40,679 nucleotides of DNA, taken from Streptosporangium minutum. GTDB taxonomy: Bacteria > Actinomycetota > Actinomycetes > Streptosporangiales > Streptosporangiaceae. The translations under genes were made by a program, and so were the position numbers. The stretch covers positions 1-40,679 of the forward strand of contig NZ_NGFP01000052.1 of NCBI RefSeq assembly GCF_002149035.1, in the 5' to 3' direction. Positions 1 to 7,500 of this stretch are shown piece after piece. Within the stretch, counting starts at the first letter, position 1. Each line of letters opens with the position of its first letter. The notes beneath the pieces are model-generated. The model was not told where the DNA came from, did not search any database, and was given only the letters and a program-made list of their open reading frames with translations.

Positions 1-1
1 C

Positions 2-232
2 GCCACCCGCGCCGCCGTCCTGCGTACCATCGCCGTCGATCAAGGGTGCAGCACCAGCGAGCTGGCCCGCCGCATCGGAGTGTCGGTGTCCAACGCCAGC
101 AAACACGCTCAGGTGCTGAATCACGCCGGCCTGATCACCAGCACCCGCCACGCCAATCTGGTGCTCCACCAACTGAACGACCTGGGTGCCGGTCTTCTCC
201 GCCACTACCGGGCGCAGTGCCCGGCCGGCTGA
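2..232 (+). CDS. ArsR-type winged-helix regulator, C-terminal part (cut by window edge)
   Basis: An open frame enters from the left edge and ends at a TGA, giving 76 residues with no start in the window. It holds a helix-turn-helix of ArsR/MarR type: TSELARRIGVSVSNASKHAQ is the helix-turn-recognition helix, followed by LNHAGLITSTR and a wing-like VLHQLNDLG. The pattern 'S.SNASKHAQVL..AGLI' is typical of ArsR-like repressors that bind DNA as dimers. The N-terminal part, which could carry a sensor domain, lies outside the window, so effector and target are unknown. A GC-rich hairpin follows directly. Confidence 0.7.
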   Translation, partial: ATRAAVLRTIAVDQGCSTSELARRIGVSVSNASKHAQVLNHAGLITSTRHANLVLHQLNDLGAGLLRHYRAQCPAG

Positions 233-233
233 C

Positions 234-266
234 CCGCGGGCCGGAGCTTCGGGCCCCGGCCCGCGG
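234..266. terminator. GC-rich hairpin between convergent genes
   Basis: Arms CCGCGGGCCGG (234-244) and CCGGCCCGCGG (256-266) pair perfectly over 11 bp around an 11-nt loop. The hairpin starts 2 nt after the stop codon of the ArsR-type gene and lies before the 3' end of the opposing gene, so it can serve both. There is no U-tract, as is common for actinobacterial terminators. Confidence 0.55.
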
Positions 267-298
267 CTCACGAGCAGTCGGTCGGCCTACGGCCTTTC

Positions 299-787
299 TC
301 AGCGCCATCCCGTGCAATGTGTGGAGGAGGAGTTCTTCGCCCTGCCGCACGCGCGGAAGACAAGGTTCGGGTCGGCGCTGCTGTAGTGCGCGCGGGTGTA
401 ATTATGCCCGCCGTTCACGAATGTGAAGGGGCCGCACTGATACCAGCCCTTGCCCCGGTCGTGGGACACGTCGAACCAGAACAGGTCTCCGGTCTCGTAG
501 CCGCCGGCCAGGCGTGCCCACCCGGCCTGCCTGCCGTTGATGTCGCCGAAGCGGAGTTCCACCTTCTTCGTACCGACGCCCAAGGAGGTCTGGGCCTCGG
601 TCCAGACACCGGTGGCGTTGGTGGGCCATGGCCAGTCACCACAGGTGGCGGCCGTGGTGACGCCGCTGGGGTCGTCGAGCGGCGGTCCGACGGGGTCGGC
701 GGAGGCAGGACTCGCCAGCGCGGATCCCGCGAGGACGGCGGAGGCGGCCACCGTGACGAACCGCCTGGCTGATGTCATGCTGATCAT
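299..787 (-). CDS. Small secreted protein of unknown function
   Basis: 162 residues. The N-terminus (MISMTSARRFVTV, then an Ala/Val-rich core ending ALASPASADP) is a classical Sec signal peptide with likely cleavage after ASA. The mature part of about 130 residues is rich in Trp, Gly and Asn and has four cysteines (CGDW, QCGPF, RACGR, THCTGWR), suggesting two disulfides in an extracellular domain. The ATG at 787 has GGAAGG 10 nt upstream; a second ATG three codons on is possible. I do not recognise the family. It resembles other short actinomycete exported proteins in size and composition only. Confidence 0.72.
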   Translation of the reverse strand: MISMTSARRFVTVAASAVLAGSALASPASADPVGPPLDDPSGVTTAATCGDWPWPTNATGVWTEAQTSLGVGTKKVELRFGDINGRQAGWARLAGGYETGDLFWFDVSHDRGKGWYQCGPFTFVNGGHNYTRAHYSSADPNLVFRACGRAKNSSSTHCTGWR

Positions 788-1026
788 ACGAACGGATCCT
801 TCCGATTCTCCGGTACCGGTCCTTTCTGGCTCCGGCCTGGTGGTGTTATTTCACCGGCCTTCGCCCTGGCCCGTCATCCTGTTCCACTCCCATGGAAAAC
901 ACCCATGTCAGAGCCCCTTTCAGCCCGCTCGCAGGCTGTTGCGGGCGGCCCGTGAGGGCCGGTGCGCAGTCGGCCGGACCGCTACGCCAGGTGATCGAAT
1001 CGGTCGTCAAGGGGTTCCCCGATCAT

Positions 1027-1632
1027 CTATCCGGGCTGTCCGGGCGGGTGTTTCGCCGTGGGACGGGCGCGCAGGTGCGCGCGTTCACCCTGCTTGCCGA
1101 ACAGGCTGAGGAACTCGACCGGTTCGGCGTCGGCGGCGCCGAACCAGTGCGGTACGCGGGTATCGAACTCGGCCGCTTCGCCGGGTGCGAGCACCAGATC
1201 GTGTTCACCGAGGACGAGCCGTAGCCGTCCGTTGAGTACGTACATCCATTCGTAGCCCTCGTGGGTCTGCGGATCGGGTTCCTTCCGGCGGCTGCCGGCC
1301 GGGATCACGAGCTTGTAGGCCTGGATGCCGCCGGCTCGGCGGGTCAGGGGCAGCATGGTCATGCCGTGGTGGGTGACCGGGCGCAGGTGGATGCGCGGGT
1401 CGCCGGTGGGTGGGGCGTCGACGAGTTCGTCGAGCGTGACGCCGTGGGCCCTGGCCAGGGGGAGCAGGAGTTCGAGGGTCGGCCGGCGGGTGCCGGACTC
1501 CAGCCGCGACAGGGTGCTCACCGAGATGCCGGTCGTCGCCGACAGGTCGGCCAGCGTGGTTTCGCGCTGCCGGCGCAGCGCGCGCAGTCGGGGCCCGACC
1601 GCCCCGAGCGCTTGGTCGAGGTCGTTGTCCAT
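1027..1632 (-). CDS. XRE-family regulator with C-terminal cupin sensor domain
   Basis: 201 residues. Residues about 8-65 form an XRE/Cro HTH (RLRALRRQRETTLADLSATT, then GISVSTLSRLESG). Residues about 95-190 form a cupin beta-barrel with the conserved HEGYEWMYVLNGRLRL and LAPGEAAEFDTRVPHWFG strands. XRE-cupin proteins are ligand-responsive repressors or activators of neighbouring metabolic or detoxification genes. The frame is open to 1710, but the ATG at 1632 is preferred: the longer version would run into the divergent oxidoreductase start and adds a non-conserved tail. It is divergent from the oxidoreductase/methyltransferase pair, with a palindrome between them. Confidence 0.88.
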   Translation of the reverse strand: MDNDLDQALGAVGPRLRALRRQRETTLADLSATTGISVSTLSRLESGTRRPTLELLLPLARAHGVTLDELVDAPPTGDPRIHLRPVTHHGMTMLPLTRRAGGIQAYKLVIPAGSRRKEPDPQTHEGYEWMYVLNGRLRLVLGEHDLVLAPGEAAEFDTRVPHWFGAADAEPVEFLSLFGKQGERAHLRARPTAKHPPGQPG

Positions 1633-1641
1633 GCCACCAGT

Positions 1642-1656
1642 TTGCCAGATCGGCAA
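1642..1656. promoter_or_regulatory. Candidate operator between XRE-cupin gene and oxidoreductase gene
   Basis: The 76-bp divergent intergenic region contains TTGCC-N5-GGCAA at 1642-1656. A shorter related motif, TTGCGGCAA, lies about 16 bp to the right. Symmetric TTGCC half-sites in so short a divergent region are where the XRE dimer would be expected to bind. Assignment is by position and symmetry only. Confidence 0.45.
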
Positions 1657-1708
1657 CAGAGTTTGCGGCAATGGCCGATGAGCCCGCATCCTCGTCGTGG
1701 AGGTGGTC

Positions 1709-2743
1709 ATGGTGACCGATCAGCTGAGGAACGGCTATGACGTGGTGGTGGTCGGCGGTGGCGCCGCGGGGTTGAGCGGGGCGCTGATGCTGGCTCGGGC
1801 GCGGCGGTCGGTGGTGGTGATCGACGCGGGCGCTCCGCGCAACGCCCCGGCTGCAGGCGTGCACGGGCTGCTGGCCCGGGAGGGGATGCGGCCGGCCGAG
1901 TTGCTGGAGCGCGGCCGGGCCGAGGTCCGCGGCTACGGCGGTCACGTGGTGCCCGGCGAGGTCCGCACCGTGGCTCGCGAGGACAACGGAGAGGACACCG
2001 GGTTCGCGGTGACGCTGGCCGACGGCCGGACGGTCCGTGCGCGCCGGCTGCTGGTGGCCGCCGGGGTGGTCGACGAGCTGCCGGACATACCGGGACTGCG
2101 GGCCCGGTGGGGTCGGGACGTGCTGCACTGCCCGTACTGCCACGGCTGGGAGGTCCGTGACCAGGCCGTCGGCGTGCTGGCCAGTGGGCCGCTGGCGGTG
2201 CACCAGGCGTTGCTGTTCCGGCAGTGGAGCGCCGATGTCACGCTGTTGTCCCACACCATGGCCCCGCCGACCGGCGAGGAGGCCGAGCGGTTGGCCGCCC
2301 GCGGAGTCAACGTGGTGGAGGGCGAGGTGGCGTCCCTGGAGATCGTCGAGGACCGCCTGGTGGGAGTACGGCTGAGCAACGGCGCGCTGGTCAGCCGTCA
2401 GGCGCTGGTGGTCGCGCCGCGGATGGTGGCGCGCGCCGACTTCCTGGCGGAGCTCGGACTGCGGCCGGCCGAACATCCGGGAGGCGCCGGCGAGCACATC
2501 CCCTCCGACGCGGCCGGCCGTACCGACGTGCCCGGGGTGTGGATCGCGGGCAACGTCACCGATCTGGTCGCCCAGGTCGGCAGTGCCGCGGCGGCGGGCG
2601 CTGCCGCGGCGGCCCAGATCAACGCCGACCTGGTCGCCGAGGACACCCGGCAGGCGGTCGCCGCCTGGCGGGACCCGTTCTCCGCCGAGTCCGAAGCACG
2701 TGTCTGTGAACTGGTGATGGGCGACCGTCGCCACGGCCTGTGA
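1709..2743 (+). CDS. FAD-dependent thioredoxin-reductase-like oxidoreductase (dithiol oxidase type)
   Basis: 344 residues. The N-terminal Rossmann motif DVVVVGGGAAGLSGALML binds FAD. A redox-active CxxC (C141 and C144 in HCPYCHGWE) and a C-terminal GVWIAGNVTD FAD motif follow. The CPYCHG variant marks the thioredoxin-reductase-like group that includes dithiol oxidases of the gliotoxin (GliT) and holomycin (HlmI) type, which close small-molecule disulfides using O2, rather than housekeeping thioredoxin reductase. The frame opens at a GTG at 1697, but GGAGG at 1699-1703 sits 5 nt before the ATG at 1709, which I chose. A methyltransferase gene follows 29 bp downstream. The physiological thiol substrate is unknown. 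Confidence 0.85.
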   Translation: MVTDQLRNGYDVVVVGGGAAGLSGALMLARARRSVVVIDAGAPRNAPAAGVHGLLAREGMRPAELLERGRAEVRGYGGHVVPGEVRTVAREDNGEDTGFAVTLADGRTVRARRLLVAAGVVDELPDIPGLRARWGRDVLHCPYCHGWEVRDQAVGVLASGPLAVHQALLFRQWSADVTLLSHTMAPPTGEEAERLAARGVNVVEGEVASLEIVEDRLVGVRLSNGALVSRQALVVAPRMVARADFLAELGLRPAEHPGGAGEHIPSDAAGRTDVPGVWIAGNVTDLVAQVGSAAAAGAAAAAQINADLVAEDTRQAVAAWRDPFSAESEARVCELVMGDRRHGL

Positions 2744-2772
2744 ACCCCTGTGAACCACGGAAAGGAACCGTT

Positions 2773-3444
2773 GTGTCCGAGGAATTCGGCGAGGCGTACT
2801 GGGAAGAGCGTTACCGCGGCCACGCCGCGGTCCACAGCGGGCGGCCCAATCCGCAGCTGGTGGCGGAGGCCGGGGATCTCGCGCCCGGCACGGCACTGGA
2901 CGCGGGCTGCGGCGAGGGGGCCGATGCCATCTGGCTCGCCTCGCGCGGCTGGCGGGTGACGGCGGTGGACATCGCCACCACCGCGCTGCGACGCGCGCGC
3001 GAGCACGCCGAGGCCCTCGGCGCCGACGTCGCCGGCCGGATCGACTGGGCACAGGTCGATCTGACCGGTTGGACACCCGCCGAGGAGCACTTCGATCTGG
3101 TCTGCGCCCACTACGTACACCCGGCGGCATCGCGCGAGGCGCTGCTCCGCCGGCTGGCGGCATCGGTCGCGCCGGGCGGCACGCTGCTCATCGTCGACCA
3201 CCACCCGTCACATCCGCAGACCGCCACCGCGCACGCCTCGGCGCCGAAGGTGCACGTCACGGCCGAGGAGCTCGCGGCCGGCCTCGACCCCGACCGGTGG
3301 GACATCGCCGTCGCCGAGGCCAGGACTCACACGGTCACCGGCCCTCACGGCCGCGAGATCACCCTCCACGACGCGGTCCTCCGGGCCCGCAGGATCGCGG
3401 TCACGCTACGTCCGCCCGCGCGGTGGTCCGAAAGGCCGTCATGA
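2773..3444 (+). CDS. Class I SAM-dependent methyltransferase (TehB/thiopurine-MT-like)
   Basis: 223 residues. It starts with YWEERYRGH and WSG/HSGRPN-like text common in small-molecule methyltransferases. Motif I is ALDAGCGEGADAIWLA (SAM binding), followed by VTAVDIATTALRRA (acidic ribose-binding Asp), a FDLVCAHYVH motif and a LLIVDHHP strand. A GTG at 2773 with AAAGGAA 5 nt upstream was chosen over a GTG at 2740 that overlaps the preceding gene. The spacing implies an operon with the dithiol-oxidase-like gene; an oxidase plus a methyltransferase for the same thiol would be a coherent pair. The last residues overlap the tail of a gene fragment on the other strand, so the true C-terminus may be slightly altered. 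Confidence 0.85.
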   Translation: MSEEFGEAYWEERYRGHAAVHSGRPNPQLVAEAGDLAPGTALDAGCGEGADAIWLASRGWRVTAVDIATTALRRAREHAEALGADVAGRIDWAQVDLTGWTPAEEHFDLVCAHYVHPAASREALLRRLAASVAPGGTLLIVDHHPSHPQTATAHASAPKVHVTAEELAAGLDPDRWDIAVAEARTHTVTGPHGREITLHDAVLRARRIAVTLRPPARWSERPS

Positions 3445-3534
3445 ACAGGGCCTCGATGCTCTCGTCGTCGAGCCCCGCCAGGCGGGCCTCGACCGGCCGG
3501 CGCCGCAGGTCCTGACGTAACGGCCCGTGCGCGG
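3401..3534 (-). pseudogene. C-terminal fragment of an unrecognised gene, truncated at the island boundary
   Basis: On the minus strand a GC3-rich frame reads PAAHGPLRQDLRRRPVEARL, then AGLDDESIEALFMTAFRT, and ends TARADVA at a TGA (3401-3403). It looks like the amphipathic tail of a real protein but has no start: coding character stops at the 30-bp repeat at 3535. It overlaps the end of the methyltransferase gene by 44 bp. I do not recognise the family. The simplest reading is that arrival of the adjacent mobile element removed its 5' part; I could not find the missing part on the far side of the island. Confidence 0.4.
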
Positions 3535-3564
3535 CCGGAAGTCCTCAACAACGAACAAGATCAA
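3535..3564 (+). repeat. Left copy of 30-bp inverted repeat
   Basis: Begins CCGGAAGTCCTCAAC and continues AACGAACAAGATCAA. The reverse complement of 7471-7500 is identical except for T instead of C at position 15. Similarity stops abruptly inside the island. Confidence 0.85.
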
Positions 3565-3709
3565 GAATGCCTGCAAGGGGGCCGTTGGTTTGGAGAGTAT
3601 GGCGCGGTTCTCGCCAACACCTGCCGGCCCCGGAGACCAAAACGAGTCTATGAACGCTGTGTAACAGTATGATTGCTTAGCGGTCGTATTGAGGTAGTGG
3701 GATCCTACG

Positions 3710-4237
3710 GTGCGGACCACGCCGGTGAGGTTTCTCGGCGATCAAGAAGCGGCTGCCTACGGTCCGCTACCGCGCGTCGGTGTCGCCGCCCTGGATGAGG
3801 CGCTCAGGTACGTCGGTGGACGCCTGGCGGCCAACGCCGACGTGCGAGTGGATGTGGCGGGGAAGATCCACGTCGCCAGCGACAAAGCGATCGCCGAGCC
3901 GCCGTCGCTGATCGATCTGCGCAGGCGGGTGGCGGCCATGCTGCCACGGATCGACATCGGAGATCAGATCCTTGAGGTGATGGGGTAGGTGCCGCAGTTC
4001 CTGGAGTCGATGACCGCCCTGTCGGGCGGAGCGAGCCGGACGGCGGACCTGAAGGTCACCGTCGCCGCCTGCCTGACCAGCCAGGCCCTCACGCCCAGCA
4101 GGGCGGTCTCGGCTTCGCCCGGGCGCTGGGCGGCGGCATGGTCGCCGCGATCGACGGCATGCGGTTCGTTGTCCCCGTCCTGTCCCCGAGGCCAGACCCA
4201 ACCGGAAATTCTTCGGCCGCGAAACGCGGAATGACGT
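3710..4237 (+). pseudogene. Tn3-family transposase remnant
   Basis: The frame from the GTG at 3710 starts TPVRFLGDQEAAAYG, the N-terminus of Tn3 transposases. It jumps, through a large internal deletion near 3765, to LDEALRYVGGRLAANADV and then AIAEPPSLIDLRRRVAAMLP, text from the central part of the same family. An in-frame TAG (probably TGG to TAG) follows EVMG at about 3986. The reading then continues VPQFLESMTALSGGASRTAD and VTVAACLTSQAL. After a frameshift comes GGGMVAAIDGMRFVVPV (4128-4178), the catalytic-region text with a DGMRF motif. More frameshifts follow before similarity fades near KRGMTF. A complete protein would be close to 1000 residues; this copy cannot be active. Confidence 0.75.
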
Positions 4238-4334
4238 TCGCGGCGAATCCGCGCGATGTCGTCGCGGCAGAACGCCAGGGCGCTGGTACGGATCTTCACG
4301 CGAGAGAAGGGCGTGGGATCATCTTGGTTCTGGA

Positions 4335-5132
4335 TCAAACGCCGACAACGGCCTCTCCGTTGAGGTAGCGCCCGGGTGAGGTGCCGACGGTCCGGCGGAA
4401 CGCCGCGAGGAAAGCGCTCGGGGTCGCGTACCCCACCGTGTGCGCTACCTGCGACACCGGCCGGCCTTCGGCGAGGAGAGGCAGGGCGGCCCGCAGTCGC
4501 ATGTGAGTGCGCCAGCGGTCGAAGCTCAACCCCGTGTCACGGACGAACAGCCGCGTCAGGGTGCGTCGGCTCACTCCGATGGAGCGTGCATGGGCTTCAA
4601 GGCTCCGGGAGTCGGAGGGGTCGGCGAGCAGGGTGTCGGCCACGGCGCGTACGCGTTCGTCCACGGGGAGCGGAACGTCGATCGGCAGGGCCGGCAAAGG
4701 GTGCAACAGGTCCAGCACGACCGCCTCGGCCCGCAATCGCGCGTCATCGGCGAGGTCTTCACGGGCGAGATAGGCGATCAGGTGGGCCAGCAGCCCGTCG
4801 ACGCCGACCGCAGTGGGCTCCGTCCAATCCAGAGTGCACCGCACTGGATTGAGGTAGAGGCTGCACAGCAGCGCGTCGCGGGTAGCGCCGGTCCGGTGGA
4901 CGACTCCCGCCGGCAACCACAGGGCCCGGGTGGGCGGCAGGACCCAGTACGCGTCGTCCACGGCGATGCTGAGGACGCCGCTCCGCGTCCAGGCCAGCTG
5001 GTGGTGCGTGTGGCTGTGTGGGGAGATCCACTGTCCCGATGACAGCGGGAAGTGCCCGACGACGATCACGCCTACCGCGGCCGGGACGGTGGAATCGACG
5101 GCCTCGATCATGGATTCGGCGGCTTCGATCAT
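4335..5132 (-). CDS. AraC-family regulator with N-terminal cupin domain
   Basis: 265 residues. Residues about 20-100 form an AraC-type cupin (VGVIVVGHFPLSSGQWISPH, THHQLAWTRSGVL, ALWLPAGVVHRTG). Residues about 160-262 form the double HTH, ending SQVAHTVGYATPSAFLAAFR and RTVGTSPGRYL, the classic AraC signature. The first 14 residues are an imperfect duplication (MIEAAES, MIEAVDS), so the ATG at 5111 is an alternative start. It lies 150 bp downstream of the DHA2 exporter on the same strand and probably controls it. A second AraC gene with the same N-terminal motif survives only as a fragment on the other side of the exporter. Confidence 0.9.
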   Translation of the reverse strand: MIEAAESMIEAVDSTVPAAVGVIVVGHFPLSSGQWISPHSHTHHQLAWTRSGVLSIAVDDAYWVLPPTRALWLPAGVVHRTGATRDALLCSLYLNPVRCTLDWTEPTAVGVDGLLAHLIAYLAREDLADDARLRAEAVVLDLLHPLPALPIDVPLPVDERVRAVADTLLADPSDSRSLEAHARSIGVSRRTLTRLFVRDTGLSFDRWRTHMRLRAALPLLAEGRPVSQVAHTVGYATPSAFLAAFRRTVGTSPGRYLNGEAVVGV

Positions 5133-5282
5133 GAACTCCAGAGTATGTCCTCAAGCCGATATGGTTTGGCCCTATCGCGGATCATGGCCAGCACGGTTGG
5201 CGCATGGCGGGAGGGCCGCCACAGCGTCCTGATCACCGTGGTGACACCACGGTTCGAAGTGGTGCTCAAACCCGGCTTCCGA

Positions 5283-6707
5283 TCATGCCGGTCCGCGACG
5301 GCCGCGTCCTGGCATAGGGACCGGTGGCCCGGATCCTGGCCGGGGAGCGGCTGCCGGCGTGCTTCGGTCGTCGGCTCCATGTCCAGCGGGCCGTCGCGGG
5401 CCGCTGGCACGCGACGGCAGCAGCACGACGATGAGCACAGCGCCGAGCGCCACGCAGAGCGCGCCCGCTGTGAGCCCGCCTGAGTAGCCCATGATGGCCA
5501 GCGCGGCTACCCCGACGGCGCCGCCGATCTGCTGGACGGAGGTGAACAGGGCCGAGCCGAGACCGGCGTCCTCCTCGGTGGTGCCGTCGACCGCGGCTAC
5601 GGCCATGACGGGCAGGCTCAGCCCGTTGCCCACGCTCAGTATGAGCATGCCGGGCAGGACGTGGGCGGCGTAGGAGTCGCCCGCCGCCACGCCGGACAGC
5701 AGCAGCAGGCCGGCGATGTTGACCAGGAACGCCAGCAGGAGCGCCCAGCGCGTCCCGATCCTGAGCGAGATGCGGGAGGACAGCCACATGCCCGCCAGGA
5801 TGCCGGCGCCGTAGGGCAGGTAGGCGATGCCGGCCAGGAGCGGGCTGTAGCCCAGAGCGGTCTGTATCTGGATCATCAGCAGGAACGACATCGCGTACAT
5901 CGCCATCGAGAACAGCAGGGTCGCGCCGTTGGCTACCGCCCGTGTCCGCGAGGCCAGGAACGACCGGGGCACCAGCGGCGCCGCCGCCCGCGACTGGGCC
6001 ACCAGGAACGCCACCGCCAAGGCGGCGGAGAGCACGACGGCGCCGAGGGCGATCGGATCGCTCCAGCCGGTCTCGCCGGCCCGCAGCAACCCGTACACCA
6101 GCGACACCGCCGCACTGGTGACCAGGACCGCGCCGGGAACGTCGAGACGGCGCCGGCCGGGGGCGCGGGACTCGGGGACCAGACGGGGGAGCAGCGCCAG
6201 GGCCACGGCGACGATGGGCAGGTTGATCAGGAAGATCCCCCGCCAGGACACCAGGCTGGTCAGCGCCCCGGACAGCACCAGGCCCGTGGTCCCGCCCAGG
6301 GCCGCGATGCCGCCCCAGATGCCCAGGGCCTTGGCCCGCTCCTCCGGCCCCGGATACAGCAACGTGATCATCGACATCGCCGCCGGGCTGGCCATCGCGG
6401 AACCCGCACCCTGCACGAACCGCCCGATAACAAGCTGCCACGGCTCCTGTGCGAGCCCGCAAGCCAGGCTGGCCACCCCGAACAGAGCCACCCCGATGAG
6501 GAAGACGCGGCGGCGGCCCAGCAGATCCGCCATCCGGCCGCACAACAGCAGCAGCCCGCCGAAGGCCAGGAAGTAGGCGTTGACGACCCAGGGCAACCCG
6601 GACGCGCTGAACCCCAGCTCATCGCGGATGCTGGGCAGAGCAACGTTCACGACGGTGTCATCGAGCACGAGCATGAACTGGACAAGACACAACACAATCA
6701 TCGGCAC
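5283..6707 (-). CDS. DHA2-family (14-TMS) MFS drug exporter
   Basis: 474 residues with about 14 predicted membrane segments, inner membrane, proton-driven efflux. Family motifs: LDDTVVNVALPSI in TM1 (motif D1 of DHA2), GRMADLLGRRRVFLIG in the TM2-3 loop (motif A), RFVQGAGSAMASPAAMSMI (motif B) and GGIAALGGTTGLVLSGALT (motif C, typical of drug/H+ antiporters). A hydrophilic Pro/Arg-rich tail of about 45 residues follows the last helix. The frame starts at GTG 6707, with ATG 6701 as an alternative; neither has a strong ribosome site. It is flanked by an intact AraC gene downstream and a truncated, divergent AraC gene upstream, inside the transposon-like island. Substrate unknown. Confidence 0.9.
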   Translation of the reverse strand: MPMIVLCLVQFMLVLDDTVVNVALPSIRDELGFSASGLPWVVNAYFLAFGGLLLLCGRMADLLGRRRVFLIGVALFGVASLACGLAQEPWQLVIGRFVQGAGSAMASPAAMSMITLLYPGPEERAKALGIWGGIAALGGTTGLVLSGALTSLVSWRGIFLINLPIVAVALALLPRLVPESRAPGRRRLDVPGAVLVTSAAVSLVYGLLRAGETGWSDPIALGAVVLSAALAVAFLVAQSRAAAPLVPRSFLASRTRAVANGATLLFSMAMYAMSFLLMIQIQTALGYSPLLAGIAYLPYGAGILAGMWLSSRISLRIGTRWALLLAFLVNIAGLLLLSGVAAGDSYAAHVLPGMLILSVGNGLSLPVMAVAAVDGTTEEDAGLGSALFTSVQQIGGAVGVAALAIMGYSGGLTAGALCVALGAVLIVVLLPSRASGPRRPAGHGADDRSTPAAAPRPGSGPPVPMPGRGRRGPA

Positions 6708-6768
6708 CCGACGACGCTATGATCCGCCGCATTTGGCCACAACCCACGATGAGGCCAGACTGTGTCGC

Positions 6769-6861
6769 ATGGAGGACATGGGCGCGATCATCGTCGGCCA
6801 CTTCCCGATGGCCTCGGGGATTGGATCCCCCCCGCACGGCCACATCCACCACCAGAAAGGC
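6769..6861 (+). pseudogene. N-terminal fragment of an AraC-family regulator
   Basis: From the ATG at 6769 the frame reads MEDMGAIIVGHFPMASG, then PPHGHIHHQ, closely matching GVIVVGHFPLSSG and SPHSHTHHQ in the cupin domain of the AraC gene at 4335-5132. Similarity stops after HHQ (about 6855) and unrelated text follows. The fragment is divergent from the exporter across a 61-bp gap, the usual place for a local AraC regulator. The remaining 230 or so residues are missing, probably removed when the resolvase-bearing segment joined here. Confidence 0.6.
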
Positions 6862-6923
6862 GCAGGTCCAGGTCAGCCGGTTCGGGCGCCTGCTATGCGG
6901 CAGCGCGGACAGTCGGAACGGGG

Positions 6924-7344
6924 TCAGGGCGTCTGCTGCAGTGCCCGGTAGATGGTGCCGCGACTGACCCCCAGCGCCTTGGCGATCTCGGCCACGGTGA
7001 CATCCCGCGCCTCATAACGCGCCCGGGCCAGCCGGATCTGCTCCGCTGACAGCTTGGCGGGTCTGCCGCCGCCACCCCACGCTCGGCCAGCGCGTTGACG
7101 GTCTCCACCAGATGTCGCAGCGAACGGCCCAGCCGGTCCAGCCGCCACACCACCAGCGTGTCCCCGGCTCGCAGGTACTCCAGGCACCGTGTCAGTTCCG
7201 GCCGTTCGGTCAGCTTTCCCTACGCGGTGTCGGCGAGATCTTCTCACAGCCCGCCGCGTTCAACGTGTCGCTCTGCCCGTCCAGGTTCTGAGAGGCGCTG
7301 GAGATCCGGGCGTACCCGACACGCTGACCGGCGAGGGGATGCAC
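6924..7344 (-). pseudogene. Serine resolvase (Tn3 TnpR-type) remnant
   Basis: Three pieces in two frames. Reading from 7344 down: QRVGYARISSASQNLDGQSD, DTLNAAGCEKI (catalytic N-terminus with the nucleophile-region motif YARISS). A frameshift near 7240 and an in-frame TAG after ADTA come next, then GKLTERPELTRCLEYLRAGD, TLVVWRLDRLGRSLRHLVET and VNALAERGV. A second frame change coincides with loss of roughly 55-60 residues (GFRSL... to the E helix). The last piece is GRPAKLSAEQIRLAR, YEARDVTVAEIAKALGVSRG and TIYRAL, the C-terminal HTH. All parts match Tn3-family resolvases; the gene is dead. Confidence 0.8.
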
Positions 7345-7470
7345 AGGTTGGTTCACGAGCCCCAGATCGTGCACTGAAACCCGGGTATGCGACGGCACTT
7401 TCGGAACATTGATTCCGGACTGAGTTCCGGACGCTCCAACGAGCTCGATTGCGACTCTCGCGACCCAAAT

Positions 7471-7500
7471 TTGATCTTGTTCGTTATTGAGGACTTCCGG
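7471..7500 (-). repeat. Right copy of 30-bp inverted repeat
   Basis: TTGATCTTGTTCGTTATTGA followed by GGACTTCCGG. It is the inverted partner of 3535-3564 with one mismatch and lies about 130 bp upstream of the resolvase remnant's start. Confidence 0.85.

Larger units (their letters stand above)
3535..7500. mobile_element. Decayed Tn3-type transposon carrying an AraC/DHA2-exporter cargo
   Basis: A 3966-bp segment flanked by inverted repeats of 30 bp with one mismatch. Just inside the left repeat is a broken Tn3-family transposase reading inward; just inside the right repeat is a broken serine resolvase reading inward. Between them lie an intact AraC regulator, an intact DHA2 exporter and a truncated AraC gene. 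Transposase, resolvase and terminal repeats together are the hallmark of Tn3-family elements. Points against a simple element: tnpA reads away from its nearest end, the repeat does not start with the usual GGGG, and I see no 5-bp target duplication. Two overlapping remnants in opposite orientation are an alternative. Confidence 0.55.

Noticed and set aside
1205-3163. Very long minus-strand open frame (652 codons) opposite the oxidoreductase and methyltransferase
   Set aside because: Low-complexity Arg/Pro/Gly-rich text with no motifs; a shadow produced by GC bias opposite two well-supported genes.
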